From NCBI GenBank assembly GCA_963783085.1, contig CAWAMJ010000002.1, positions 1-64,000 of the forward strand: a stretch of DNA of 64,000 nucleotides, in the 5' to 3' direction. Within the stretch, counting starts at the first letter, position 1. Each line of letters starts with the position of its first letter. The position numbers and the translations under genes are program-made. The stretch is from CAVYUC01 sp963783085. GTDB taxonomy: Bacteria > Bacteroidota > Bacteroidia > Bacteroidales > Prolixibacteraceae. Below, piece by piece: positions 9,266 to 17,516 of the stretch. The notes below the pieces were generated by a model that saw only the letters and a list, made by a program, of their open reading frames with translations, was not told where the DNA came from and made no database searches.

Positions 9266-12200
9266 ATGACAAAACAAAAAAAATTCATCACATGTGACGG
9301 AAATTACGCAGCAGCGCATATGAGTTACATGTTTAGTGAAGTGGCCTGTATTTATCCGATTACACCTTCCTCTACCATGGCGGAATATGTGGATGAATGG
9401 GCGGCATTTGGGAGAAAGAATATGTTTGGGCGTCCGGTAAGGCTGGCCGAAATGCAAAGCGAAGGCGGCGCGGCAGGGGCAGTTCACGGGGCGTTGCAAT
9501 CAGGAGCATTAACCTCCACTTATACGGCATCGCAGGGTTTGCTGCTAATGATACCAAATATGTACAAAATTGCAGGTGAATTGCTACCCACTGTTTTCCA
9601 CGTGAGCGCAAGGGCGCTGGCTGGTCATGCACTTTCCATTTTTGGCGATCACAGCGACATTTACGCTGCCCGCCAAACCGGTTTTGCAATGATTGCCGCC
9701 GGTTCGGTGCAGGAAGAAATGGATTTGGCCGGTGTTGCCCATCTGGCAACTTTAAAATCACGAATTCCATTCCTGGCCTTCTTCGACGGGTTCCGCACTT
9801 CTCACGAAATCCAGAAAATAGAAGCGATTCAAATGGAAGATATCGTTCCGCTGGTCGACCAGAACGCATTGCAGGAATTCAGAAACAGGGCGTTGAATCC
9901 GGAACACCCGGTAACACGGGGCACAGCACAGAACCCTGATATTTTCTTTCAGGCGAAAGAATCTTCCAATAAATTCTACGATGACGTGCCTGATATCGTG
10001 GCGCATTACATGAAAGAAGTTGGAAAAATTACGGGGCGCGAATATCATCCGTTCGATTATTATGGTGATCCGGAAGCAGAAAATATAATCATGGCGATGG
10101 GCTCCGTAACGGAAACAATTCGGGAAACCATTGATTATTTAAATGCCCAGGGGAAAAAAGTTGGATTGATTGCCATTCATCTTTTCCGGCCGTTTTCTGC
10201 AAAATATTTCCTCAATGCGCTACCGAAATCGGTTAAACGCATTGCTGTGCTCGACCGCGCAAAAGAACCGGGGGCTGCCGGCGAACCGCTTTACCTTGAT
10301 GTAAAAGCAACGTTTTACGGAAAAGAAAATGCTCCGGTAATTGTTGGCGGACGTTACGGACTCGGTTCAAAGGATACCACTCCGAGCCAAATTCTTTCGG
10401 TGTACGAAAACCTGGAAATGCAAGAGCCGAAAAACGATTTCACCATTGGAATCATTGACGATGTTACGTTCAAATCGCTTCCGATTAAGGAAGAAATCGA
10501 CACCGCACCGAAAGGAACTTATCAGGCGAAATTCTATGGTTTGGGTTCCGACGGAACCGTTGGCGCCAACAAAAACTCAATCAAAATTATTGGTGATGCA
10601 ACTGACAAATTTTGTCAGGGATATTTCCAGTACGACTCGAAAAAATCGGGTGGTTTCACTTGTTCCCACCTGCGTTTTGGCGATAAACAAATCCGGTCGA
10701 CATACCTGGTGACCACACCTGACTTTGTAGCCTGCCATGTTCCGGCATACGTCAACTTGTATGATGTTTTGAAGGGACTAAAAAAAGGCGGTTCGTTCCT
10801 GTTGAACTCCATGTGGGACGAAGAAGAGACCAAAAAACGGTTGCCGGACGGAATGAAAAAGTACCTGGCCCAAAACAATATCAATTTCTATATTATTAAC
10901 GGAACAAAACTGGGCGAAGAAATTGGTTTGGGAACACGCACCAATACCATCATGCAATCAGCTTTCTTTAAAATCACCGAAGTAATTCCCTATGAAATGG
11001 CTGTGGATGAAATGAAAAAAGCCATCGTTAAATCGTACGGAAGAAAAGGCGAACAGGTGGTTAACATGAATTTTGCCGCTGTTGAAGCCGGAGGTAAAAA
11101 TGTAACCAAAGTTGAAGTTCCGGAAGAATGGAAAAACATTGAAATTTCGGAAACTAACGGAAAATCGGAACGCCCTGACTACATCGTAAAAGTGGTTGAT
11201 GCAATCAATGCACAAAAAGGAGATGATTTGCCGGTTTCAACGTTTATCGGAAACGAGGATGGTTCATTCCCGCTCGGAACTGCAGCTTATGAAAAACGTG
11301 GTATCGCGGTTAACGTACCCGAATGGATTCCGGAAAATTGTACGCAATGCAACCAGTGCGCGTATGTTTGTCCTCACGCAGCCATTCGCCCGTTCCTGTT
11401 AACCGATGAAGAAGCACAGGCTACACCGGAAGGAACAGAAACACTTACTGCAAAACCCGCTAAAATTTTCGGTGATCTGAACTACCGGATACAGGTTACC
11501 CCACTGGATTGTACCGGTTGCGGTAACTGTGCCGATGTTTGTCCGGCAAAAGAAAAAGCGCTCGTAATGCAGCCCATTGACACCCAACGCGACGAAATCG
11601 AACGCTGGGATTACATGGCGAACAAGGTTTCGTTGAAAGAAAAAGTGGTGGACAAAACCAAAACGGTGAAAAATACCCAGTTTGCCCAGCCGCTGTTTGA
11701 GTTCTCCGGAGCTTGCGCCGGTTGCGGTGAAACCCCGTATATTAAACTGGTTACCCAATTGTACGGTGAACGAATGATGGTTGCCAATGCTACCGGATGT
11801 TCATCTATTTTTGGTGGTTCCGCGCCTTCAACTCCGTATTGCAGCAATAAAGATTCAGGTCACGGTCCGGCATGGGCAAATTCACTGTTTGAAGATAACG
11901 CTGAATATGGGTTTGGGTTCGCCGAAGGTGTTGCAGCACAACGCGATCGCATTGCTGAAATTATGACCGGCGCACTGAATAACGGCGCATCGGAAGCAGA
12001 AAAAGAAGCATTCAGAAATTGGCTGGATAATAAAGACAACGGCGATACATCATCGGATGCATCGGCAAAAGTATTGGAAGCAATTGCAGGCAGCGACAGC
12101 GGATATGCCAAAGAAATTACCCGGTTGAAACAATACCTGGTGAAAAAATCAATCTGGATTTTCGGTGGCGACGGCTGGGCTTATGATATCGGTTACGGCG

Positions 12201-12820
12201 GCCTTGATCACGTAATGGCCAGCGGACAGGATGTGAATGTCCTGGTACTGGACACCGAAGTTTATTCCAATACCGGCGGACAATCATCGAAAGCGACACC
12301 TGTAGGCGCTGTGGCAAAATTTGCCGCTTCAGGTAAAAAAATCCGCAAGAAAGACCTTGGCGCCATGATGATGACTTATGGTTATGTATACGTTGCACAG
12401 GTTGCCATGGGCGCAAGCAATGCCCAATACCTGAAAGCGGTGAAAGAAGCCGAAGCATATCCGGGACCGTCGATTATAATTGCCTACGCCCCCTGTATCA
12501 ACCATGGTTTAAGAGCCTCGATGGGAGCCAGCCAGGCCGAAGAGAAAAAAGCGGTTGAATCTGGTTACTGGTCGTTGTTCCGTTACAATCCGATGCTGGA
12601 AGAAGAAGGAAAGAATCCATTCCAACTCGATTCAAAAGAACCGGACTGGAGCAAGTTCCAGGAATTCCTGAACGGAGAAGTCCGTTATACTTCGCTGAAA
12701 AAATCGTTTCCGGCACAGGCCGACGAACTGTTTTCCGCAGCGGAAGAAAATGCAAAATGGCGATACAATTCATACAAACGATTGGCCGCTATGGATTTCT
12801 CGAAAGTAGTGGAAGAATAA
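9266..12820 (+). CDS. nifJ: pyruvate:ferredoxin (flavodoxin) oxidoreductase
   Basis: Homodimeric, CoA-dependent, thiamine-diphosphate enzyme that converts pyruvate to acetyl-CoA and CO2 while reducing ferredoxin. The 1184-residue single chain has all domains in order: the N-terminal pyrimidine-binding domain (YPITPSSTMAEYVDEW), domain II, the gamma domain, two 4Fe-4S motifs (CTQCNQCAYVCPHA and CTGCGNCADVCPAK), and the TPP-binding beta domain with its own cysteines (GACAGCGETPY, GDGWAYDIGYGGLDH, DTEVYSNTGGQ). The frame is open from a TTG at 9230, but the ATG at 9266 follows AAGGGA and gives the normal N-terminus (TKQKKFITCDGNYAAAH). Its presence implies fermentative or anaerobic metabolism. 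Confidence 0.97.
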   Translation: MTKQKKFITCDGNYAAAHMSYMFSEVACIYPITPSSTMAEYVDEWAAFGRKNMFGRPVRLAEMQSEGGAAGAVHGALQSGALTSTYTASQGLLLMIPNMYKIAGELLPTVFHVSARALAGHALSIFGDHSDIYAARQTGFAMIAAGSVQEEMDLAGVAHLATLKSRIPFLAFFDGFRTSHEIQKIEAIQMEDIVPLVDQNALQEFRNRALNPEHPVTRGTAQNPDIFFQAKESSNKFYDDVPDIVAHYMKEVGKITGREYHPFDYYGDPEAENIIMAMGSVTETIRETIDYLNAQGKKVGLIAIHLFRPFSAKYFLNALPKSVKRIAVLDRAKEPGAAGEPLYLDVKATFYGKENAPVIVGGRYGLGSKDTTPSQILSVYENLEMQEPKNDFTIGIIDDVTFKSLPIKEEIDTAPKGTYQAKFYGLGSDGTVGANKNSIKIIGDATDKFCQGYFQYDSKKSGGFTCSHLRFGDKQIRSTYLVTTPDFVACHVPAYVNLYDVLKGLKKGGSFLLNSMWDEEETKKRLPDGMKKYLAQNNINFYIINGTKLGEEIGLGTRTNTIMQSAFFKITEVIPYEMAVDEMKKAIVKSYGRKGEQVVNMNFAAVEAGGKNVTKVEVPEEWKNIEISETNGKSERPDYIVKVVDAINAQKGDDLPVSTFIGNEDGSFPLGTAAYEKRGIAVNVPEWIPENCTQCNQCAYVCPHAAIRPFLLTDEEAQATPEGTETLTAKPAKIFGDLNYRIQVTPLDCTGCGNCADVCPAKEKALVMQPIDTQRDEIERWDYMANKVSLKEKVVDKTKTVKNTQFAQPLFEFSGACAGCGETPYIKLVTQLYGERMMVANATGCSSIFGGSAPSTPYCSNKDSGHGPAWANSLFEDNAEYGFGFAEGVAAQRDRIAEIMTGALNNGASEAEKEAFRNWLDNKDNGDTSSDASAKVLEAIAGSDSGYAKEITRLKQYLVKKSIWIFGGDGWAYDIGYGGLDHVMASGQDVNVLVLDTEVYSNTGGQSSKATPVGAVAKFAASGKKIRKKDLGAMMMTYGYVYVAQVAMGASNAQYLKAVKEAEAYPGPSIIIAYAPCINHGLRASMGASQAEEKKAVESGYWSLFRYNPMLEEEGKNPFQLDSKEPDWSKFQEFLNGEVRYTSLKKSFPAQADELFSAAEENAKWRYNSYKRLAAMDFSKVVEE

Positions 12821-12839
12821 AAACCCATTATATATTGTT

Positions 12840-12877
12840 AAAGCCGTTTCGCCAAATTGGCGGAACGGCTTTTTTTA
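12840..12877 (+). terminator. intrinsic terminator after nifJ
   Basis: AAGCCGTTTCGCC pairs with GGCGGAACGGCTT around an AAATT loop, with one internal mismatch. A run of T bases follows. It starts about 20 bases after the nifJ stop. Confidence 0.9.
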
Positions 12878-13018
12878 AAATCTTTCCTCTGTAAAGAAAC
12901 AACCCGGGCTGCTTCAACAACCGGTTGTTTTCAGGCATTTATTTCCGTGTAACGTTTCATTTTATTCATATTCTGCTTTCGGAAATACTCTTTTAGGAGC
13001 GCTGATTTTATTGCCCCG

Positions 13019-13603
13019 TTAATTCGAATTATACATGGAGTGGTAATCGTTAAATTCCGATTCATCGAGATAATCATCCTTATTCTTGTCGTATTTATCA
13101 AATACCTTTTCCGAATATTCGTTACTGTCGATGGAACTGTCCCGGTTTTTATCCCAGTCCTTGAAATAATCGGTATTCCCAAGCGATTTTTGATATTCTT
13201 CATAAGATAAATAGCCATCGTTGTTGTAGTCGTAACCTTCATAGTCTTCAGCTACGTAATGACCGTATGGCCGGAGCCCATCTTCCCATTCATTCTTATC
13301 TAACTTTTCATCGCGATTCCTATCCAAATTTTGATACGACGATCTGTAAAACGATTCTTCATCATACGTTCCGTTGTTGGAACCGGGCATTAAATCTTTA
13401 TCTTTCTTCACATCTTCGGAGAATCGATCTGAAAACTCAGTTTTCGAGATTTTTTTGTCTTTGTTTACGTCGCACGATTTGAAATCGTCATCCTGATTGC
13501 CGGTCTGGGCGGCTCCGGCAAAAAACAACATGATACCCAGCATTACCAGGTTCATTTTAATTACTGCAAAAATAGTTTTTCGTGTTGTTTTGTGTGTTTT
13601 CAT
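13019..13603 (-). CDS. secreted five-EF-hand calcium-binding protein
   Basis: 194-residue protein with an N-terminal hydrophobic segment (residues 18-32, MNLVMLGIMLFFAGAAQ) that looks like a signal peptide after a basic start. Five canonical 12-residue EF-hand loops are visible, each beginning with Asp and ending with Glu: 45-56, 94-105, 125-136, 151-162 and 172-183 (for example DYNNDGYLSYEE). Asp/Asn at loop positions 1, 3 and 5 is conserved in all five, so calcium binding is likely. No enzymatic domain accompanies them. It stands alone on the minus strand, with the nifJ terminator on one side and nudC on the other. Its role (calcium sensing, adhesion or buffering) is unknown. Confidence 0.8.
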   Translation of the reverse strand: MKTHKTTRKTIFAVIKMNLVMLGIMLFFAGAAQTGNQDDDFKSCDVNKDKKISKTEFSDRFSEDVKKDKDLMPGSNNGTYDEESFYRSSYQNLDRNRDEKLDKNEWEDGLRPYGHYVAEDYEGYDYNNDGYLSYEEYQKSLGNTDYFKDWDKNRDSSIDSNEYSEKVFDKYDKNKDDYLDESEFNDYHSMYNSN

Positions 13604-13800
13604 AATCTTACATTTTAAATTAACATTTCAGTATTACATAAGCGTAAAAAGTATGCCAATCTAAAATGAACAGGAAATAACCGGCGTTAAATGCTGCATT
13701 CAGAGGTTAATTCGCATTATTAAAGTATCTTCATAAATGAAGAAATAATTTCTACAAGGTGTAGATTCATTACACGGTAGGTTGCTGGTTTTTTTGATAA

Positions 13801-14634
13801 TTACATACTCAATTCGCCCCTTGCGAACTTTTCAATCAATTCGCCGGCAATGCTCCGGGTATTGGGGTGGTTGGGCAAATTACCGCGGGAGAACCAGGCT
13901 GCCTCAGTAATTTCGTCGTTATCGATACGAATGGGTTGTTTATCGTCGGCTTCCGCAATGTAGCCAATCATCATAGAGCCGGAGAAAGGCCACGGCTGGC
14001 TTTTGTAATAACGGATATTTCGAATATCGAGCCCCACTTCCTCTTTCACTTCGCGGGCAACTGCATCTTCAATCGATTCGCCTACATCCACGTATCCGGC
14101 CACCAGCGAGTAAAAATTTTCCCGAAACTTCGGCCCACGCGCCAGCAGAATTTTGTCGTTGCACAAAATGGCCACAATTATCGCAGGAGAAATCACCGGA
14201 TATCTTGTTGTCTGGCATGAAGGACAGAAAATCGCCCGTTCATAAGTTTTGGATTCTGTTGCTTTCCCGCATGTGCCGCAAAACCGGTTTTGTGTATACC
14301 AATTCATCAGTTGAAAAGCAACAACGCTTGCCCACTCGATTTCTTTTTGCGAAAGCGTGCGAAAATAATTGATTTCGTGATAAACGAATGACGGCCCTTC
14401 CGGAACTTTGCAATCCTGCACCAAAAAACAATTGACGCCATTCAAGACAAACAGGAAAATGCCGGTCGCATCACAACCGGTTAAATCCTTTTTGCGCGGA
14501 ATTTCAATTTCCCGGTTGGTTTGCTTTAACAAAAGAGAATTTTCCCTGAAATGAAAAACAAAATCGTTCTCCCGTATGCCGGAAGTTTTGACAAATGTAT
14601 TGCTGAACTGGTGCGGATGTATGTCCTGGATCAT
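13801..14634 (-). CDS. nudC: NADH pyrophosphatase / decapping enzyme NudC
   Basis: Nudix hydrolase that cleaves NADH to NMNH and AMP and removes NAD caps from RNA. Counting from the ATG at 14634 (277 residues), four zinc-ribbon cysteines lie at 119, 122, 137 and 140 (CGTC, CPSC). The Nudix box (GYVDVGESIEDAVAREVKEE) starts near 180, and the NudC signature SQPWPFS is at 212-218. The frame is open upstream to 14745, but a TTTA-N19-TAACTTTG promoter lies inside that extension and the family length fits the shorter protein, so 14634 is chosen. Confidence 0.93.
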   Translation of the reverse strand: MIQDIHPHQFSNTFVKTSGIRENDFVFHFRENSLLLKQTNREIEIPRKKDLTGCDATGIFLFVLNGVNCFLVQDCKVPEGPSFVYHEINYFRTLSQKEIEWASVVAFQLMNWYTQNRFCGTCGKATESKTYERAIFCPSCQTTRYPVISPAIIVAILCNDKILLARGPKFRENFYSLVAGYVDVGESIEDAVAREVKEEVGLDIRNIRYYKSQPWPFSGSMMIGYIAEADDKQPIRIDNDEITEAAWFSRGNLPNHPNTRSIAGELIEKFARGELSM

Positions 14635-14669
14635 TGTAATCTGGTGCTTAAACGTTGAAAAAACGGATG

Positions 14670-14700
14670 CAAAGTTACAAAAAATTGATTCCTTGCTAAA
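14670..14700 (-). promoter_or_regulatory. Bacteroidota-type promoter for nudC
   Basis: On the minus strand: TTTA (14697-14700), a 19-base spacer, then TAACTTTG (14670-14677), an exact TAnnTTTG match. Transcription would begin near 14663, about 30 bases before the ATG at 14634, which decides the start. Confidence 0.65.
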
Positions 14701-14783
14701 TGAGTTGAGAAAGTCATCTGTGCTTTTTCTTATGGTAATTAACATATTTGGCGGACAGTGGGATGTTTACATCAGATACAAGT

Positions 14784-14813
14784 TATCTTTTGCCGTTGTG
14801 CTTCAGCCAACGG
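14784..14813 (+). repeat. dispersed palindromic repeat, copy E
   Basis: A 30-base element whose core CCGTTG...CAACGG is an inverted repeat. It matches four further copies at 18541-18562, 18589-18619, 18719-18747 and 18795-18824. It lies between nudC and the SnoaL-like gene. Confidence 0.7.
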
Positions 14814-14925
14814 GTAAGACAGATTGCCGTAAAATAATGATACAGGTATTCATATTGTGCCCGTGAGTCATACCGTATAAAAAGGCAGATTGTATCCCGA
14901 ACAAACCGGAACGTACCGGCAAAGG

Positions 14926-15372
14926 CTATTTATGAAGAATACTTAACATTTTCATTATTAACCTTGGAGGTGGTTTCATACCAAGTTGTTCCATTAATGC
15001 CAGTTTATCCGGAACGCCCCAGTGTTCGACCAACTTTCCATTTTCAAACCGTCCGATGTCGATGACGGTTATTTCAAATTTTTTACCCGTTGGAAACAGC
15101 GGTCCGAATTTATTCATGTGGGTGCCCCTGCCTGTCATTCGTCCCCATACTTTGCTGCCGTTCGATATGGTGTCTTCAATGGTCAGAGAGAAATCAGGAA
15201 ACGCATGGTGAAGGTCTCTGATTCCTTTTTTTACCCCCTCGGCGTTGGGAGGGAAAAATCCGTACTGATGTTCTGTAAAGTCCGGCGACGACCAGAAATC
15301 AAAAACAGAGACATCGCCTTTACTAAATCCTTCCTCAATCAATATCCGGAAAATTTCTTCATTTGTTTTCAT
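14926..15372 (-). CDS. SnoaL-like ester-cyclase-family protein
   Basis: 148-residue cone-shaped alpha+beta protein of the SnoaL/NTF2-like group. Typical features are the N-terminal helix, DFWSSPDFTEHQ, GIRDLHHAFPDFSLTIED, a strand with GRMTGRGTH, GKKFEITVIDIGRFENGKLVEHW, and a C-terminal LMEQLGMKPPP. This last pattern is characteristic of the ester cyclase annotation group; most members have no proven substrate. The frame is open to 15489, but the upstream part looks like intergenic DNA and the ATG at 15372 starts directly before the conserved region. It is probably monocistronic. Confidence 0.75.
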   Translation of the reverse strand: MKTNEEIFRILIEEGFSKGDVSVFDFWSSPDFTEHQYGFFPPNAEGVKKGIRDLHHAFPDFSLTIEDTISNGSKVWGRMTGRGTHMNKFGPLFPTGKKFEITVIDIGRFENGKLVEHWGVPDKLALMEQLGMKPPPRLIMKMLSILHK

Positions 15373-15609
15373 TGCTATCTGTTTAAGTCCTTTCGGGCTA
15401 TTAATAAATGAAGTAAATGTCCTGCTAATTTTTGGTTTAAAATTCGTATGCTGAAAATATATTTCAAGCATGTCCGGCACAAAGCACAACGGAATCTGGT
15501 TTTGGGTTTCATTTAAGCGGCGGATATAATGGGTGTTTTTTCTGAATTATTATTAAGCAGCGGCAAAAATATAAAAAGCAAAATCCGGGATAAAAAAATT
15601 TAACCAATA

Positions 15610-16590
15610 TTATTTGCCATAGTTACCGGTTGCGTATGAAGCCACGATACTACTACCTGGTTCTTTACGATTATTGGGAAAATCAAAGAAATAAATGCCG
15701 TTGGGCAGACCATTATCAAAAGTAATTTTCACCCACCCTTCACTATTACCTGAAAATCCTGAATACTGATAATTTGCTTTTATTTCCTCAGGCCTTCCCT
15801 GGTTATCTTCACGCAATAATTTTACTCCGGAAACGCTACCCTGAATGTATTTGTTAAACATCCATGTTTTTGACTGATCAGCTACCAAATCATCTATCAA
15901 TCTGTTAAAATCCTGTGATCCTGTTGGCCCTCCGGTTTTCTTCATAGCAGTATATTTACTGACACCTTTCATACGAATAGATGGCTTGTTTTGAGCAAAT
16001 AACTTTAGGTTTTCCTCAAATCTTCTGATTGCAGGGCTATTACACGAGTTTAATTGAAAAATCTGCGCCATATCAAAGAGTAAAGCTTTTGTTTTGTGCA
16101 CCATATCCACAGTATTTCCCAGGACGTTTGGATCTGATATCATTTCCATTGCCTCTCTAAGTGCATTTGCATCATGAATCCGGGCGATTTCCATCTTCGC
16201 ATTATACAAATCAGGGCGAGCATACAAATTCGATGGTACTTGCCTCCATTCAACACAAGTTGAAGTCCTGCCAATTTCCACACCCCATCCATTTTTTGTG
16301 ACAGTTTCCATTTCCCTGGCACATTCCGTATCCATTATCATAACTTTGTCCGCAGGCAGATAATTTGAACATTGCCGGGCATAGGCTCTTAAATATTGCT
16401 CAAAAATACTAAGGAATTCCAGGTCCTCGCGCTTCATTTCAATGTTCTCAAAATGCCCTCTGTAAATATTGTCAACCAATTCAGCATTATACAATCCATC
16501 AGTATTCAACTCAGATTTTTGCGCTTCAGAAGTTTTTGTTGAACTGGTGTATATTATTATGATTAAGATAAATGCATGGAAAAATTTCAT
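15610..16590 (-). CDS. unrecognised secreted protein
   Basis: 326 residues with a signal peptide (KFFHAFILIIIIYTSSTKTSEAQ). The ATG at 16590 is preceded by GAGAGAT and preferred over the in-frame TTG at 16599. The mature part is mainly helical (EDLEFLSIFEQYLRAYARQC), with cysteines near residues 74, 91 and 111, a middle helical region, and a C-terminal beta-rich part (SEGWVKITFDNGLPNGIYFFDFPNN). I do not recognise a family. The adjacent DNA contains a degenerate mobile element, so this region may be accessory. Confidence 0.6.
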   Translation of the reverse strand: MKFFHAFILIIIIYTSSTKTSEAQKSELNTDGLYNAELVDNIYRGHFENIEMKREDLEFLSIFEQYLRAYARQCSNYLPADKVMIMDTECAREMETVTKNGWGVEIGRTSTCVEWRQVPSNLYARPDLYNAKMEIARIHDANALREAMEMISDPNVLGNTVDMVHKTKALLFDMAQIFQLNSCNSPAIRRFEENLKLFAQNKPSIRMKGVSKYTAMKKTGGPTGSQDFNRLIDDLVADQSKTWMFNKYIQGSVSGVKLLREDNQGRPEEIKANYQYSGFSGNSEGWVKITFDNGLPNGIYFFDFPNNRKEPGSSIVASYATGNYGK

Positions 16591-16748
16591 ATCTCTCAAT
16601 TTTTGATAATTAAATCTTTAAATCCTAAATGAATCCTTTCCATAGAAAAGGCGCGGATATTCCTAAGCATACACCTAAATAAGTTACTAAAAAATATTTA
16701 AATATCCGAATATCTGTTATTTGAAATTTAGGTACCCATTCACCCCCA

Positions 16749-17046
16749 CGCTGCCGCACGATTGCATCGTGTGGCCTTATTTAATAACGATAATATAGTT
16801 CAAAATTCCTTTTTCTCCTGCATAATCGGTGCACTGCTATATACAAGATTCTCTGTCTAAAAAACATTCAAGATTTTCAACCAAAATATTTTTGTATTCA
16901 TTTCTTGTAAATACATTCAACCACTCTATAACGGCAAAACTTACAAAATAAACTCCGTCAGAATTATAAAACTTGTAATTTCTGCTCATTTATCGCATAT
17001 GACTTAAATTAAAACATAAACCACGCGATGCAATCGCGCGGGAGCG
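16749..17046 (-). mobile_element. internally deleted REP-associated transposase element with 26-bp inverted ends
   Basis: The 26-base ends (16749-16774 and, inverted, 17021-17046) agree at 23 of 26 positions. Each contains its own small hairpin (CACGAT/ATCGTG on the left, CGCGAT/ATCGCG on the right). Between them lies a transposase remnant on the minus strand. The 298-base unit therefore looks like a non-autonomous, MITE-like derivative of a Bacteroidota RAYT (Y1/TnpA_REP) element. No target duplication is evident. Confidence 0.7.
16777..16989 (-). pseudogene. truncated REP-associated tyrosine transposase (RAYT)
   Basis: The frame starts with ATG at 16989 and reads M-S-R-N-Y-K-F-Y-N, then GVYFVSFAVIEWLNVFTRNE, which is the characteristic N-terminus of RAYT transposases. 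After 50 codons an in-frame TAG (16837-16839) occurs. The same frame continues as QCTDYAGEKGIL and ends at TAA (16777-16779). DYAGEKG is the usual C-terminal signature of this family. About 130 central codons, including the HUH metal site and the catalytic Tyr, are missing. The gene is dead and the junction retains the frame. The recognition rests on remembered family patterns, not on a search. Confidence 0.7.
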
Positions 17047-17108
17047 AAGGAGCAAAGTTTGATGTCGAAATCATTGCCGAGCCGGTGGTAGAGTTTTTTG
17101 GCCTGCAT
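17047..17108 (-). pseudogene. 5' fragment of a gene cut by the RAYT-derived element
   Basis: On the minus strand an ATG at 17108 opens a frame reading M-Q-A-K-K-L-Y-H-R-L, then GNDFDIKLCSF, before running into the element end at 17046. This resembles the N-terminus of a conserved Bacteroidota protein, possibly Nif3-like, but the fragment is too short to be sure. The rest of the gene is not in the window on the other side of the element. Confidence 0.35.
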
Positions 17109-17317
17109 GTTTTTTTGTTTTTCATACGGAAGTTGTTTTTGGAGGTTGCAAATTCGACTCGCAGACGAAAGAGTGATCAGTCGCAGTTGGCAGATGAAGA
17201 AGTGGTCAGCGGGCAGTCTCAGGTGACAGGTAGAGAAGAGAGCAGGGTGCAGTGGTTTTTTACTCGATTCATCTGTTCCGGCGCACTTTAGTCAAAACGC
17301 CTCAACGGCCACAGTAT

Positions 17318-17414
17318 CTCACCCTGTCACAGCACCTCACCCTGTCACAGCGAGCTGTAACTGTCCCTCTCCGGCCGGAGAGGGAAAGACATCGTATGCG
17401 ATGTCAGGGTGAGG
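17318..17414. repeat. nested palindromic intergenic repeat
   Basis: A 16-base direct repeat (CTCACCCTGTCACAGC) lies at 17318-17333 and 17336-17351. A perfect 20-base palindrome centred on CCGG/CCGG spans 17365-17384, and GACATCG/CGATGTC surrounds a 4-base loop at 17389-17406. CAGGGTGAG at 17406-17414 is the complement of CTCACCCTG. Together they can fold into one long branched hairpin. No coding content is seen. Confidence 0.65.
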
Positions 17415-17516
17415 TACTTTCAGAACGTGAGATAATTCCGGATTTCCCCGCTACATCTTTTCCTGTTTATTCTTAAATTGAACAGTAAATCTGATGTGGA
17501 ACAAAATCGATATGAA

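Larger units (their letters stand above)
16591..17516. other. 926-base gap with a transposase remnant and repeats
   Basis: The gap holds the deleted REP-transposase element (16749-17046), a gene-start fragment on the minus strand (about 17047-17108), and a purine-rich stretch with no coding sign (about 17150-17290). A nested palindrome block follows at 17318-17414. No intact gene is visible. Confidence 0.7.

Noticed and set aside
17028..17291. 87-residue plus-strand frame in the repeat gap
   Set aside because: It reads across the end of the RAYT element and purine-rich non-coding DNA, with no family signature.
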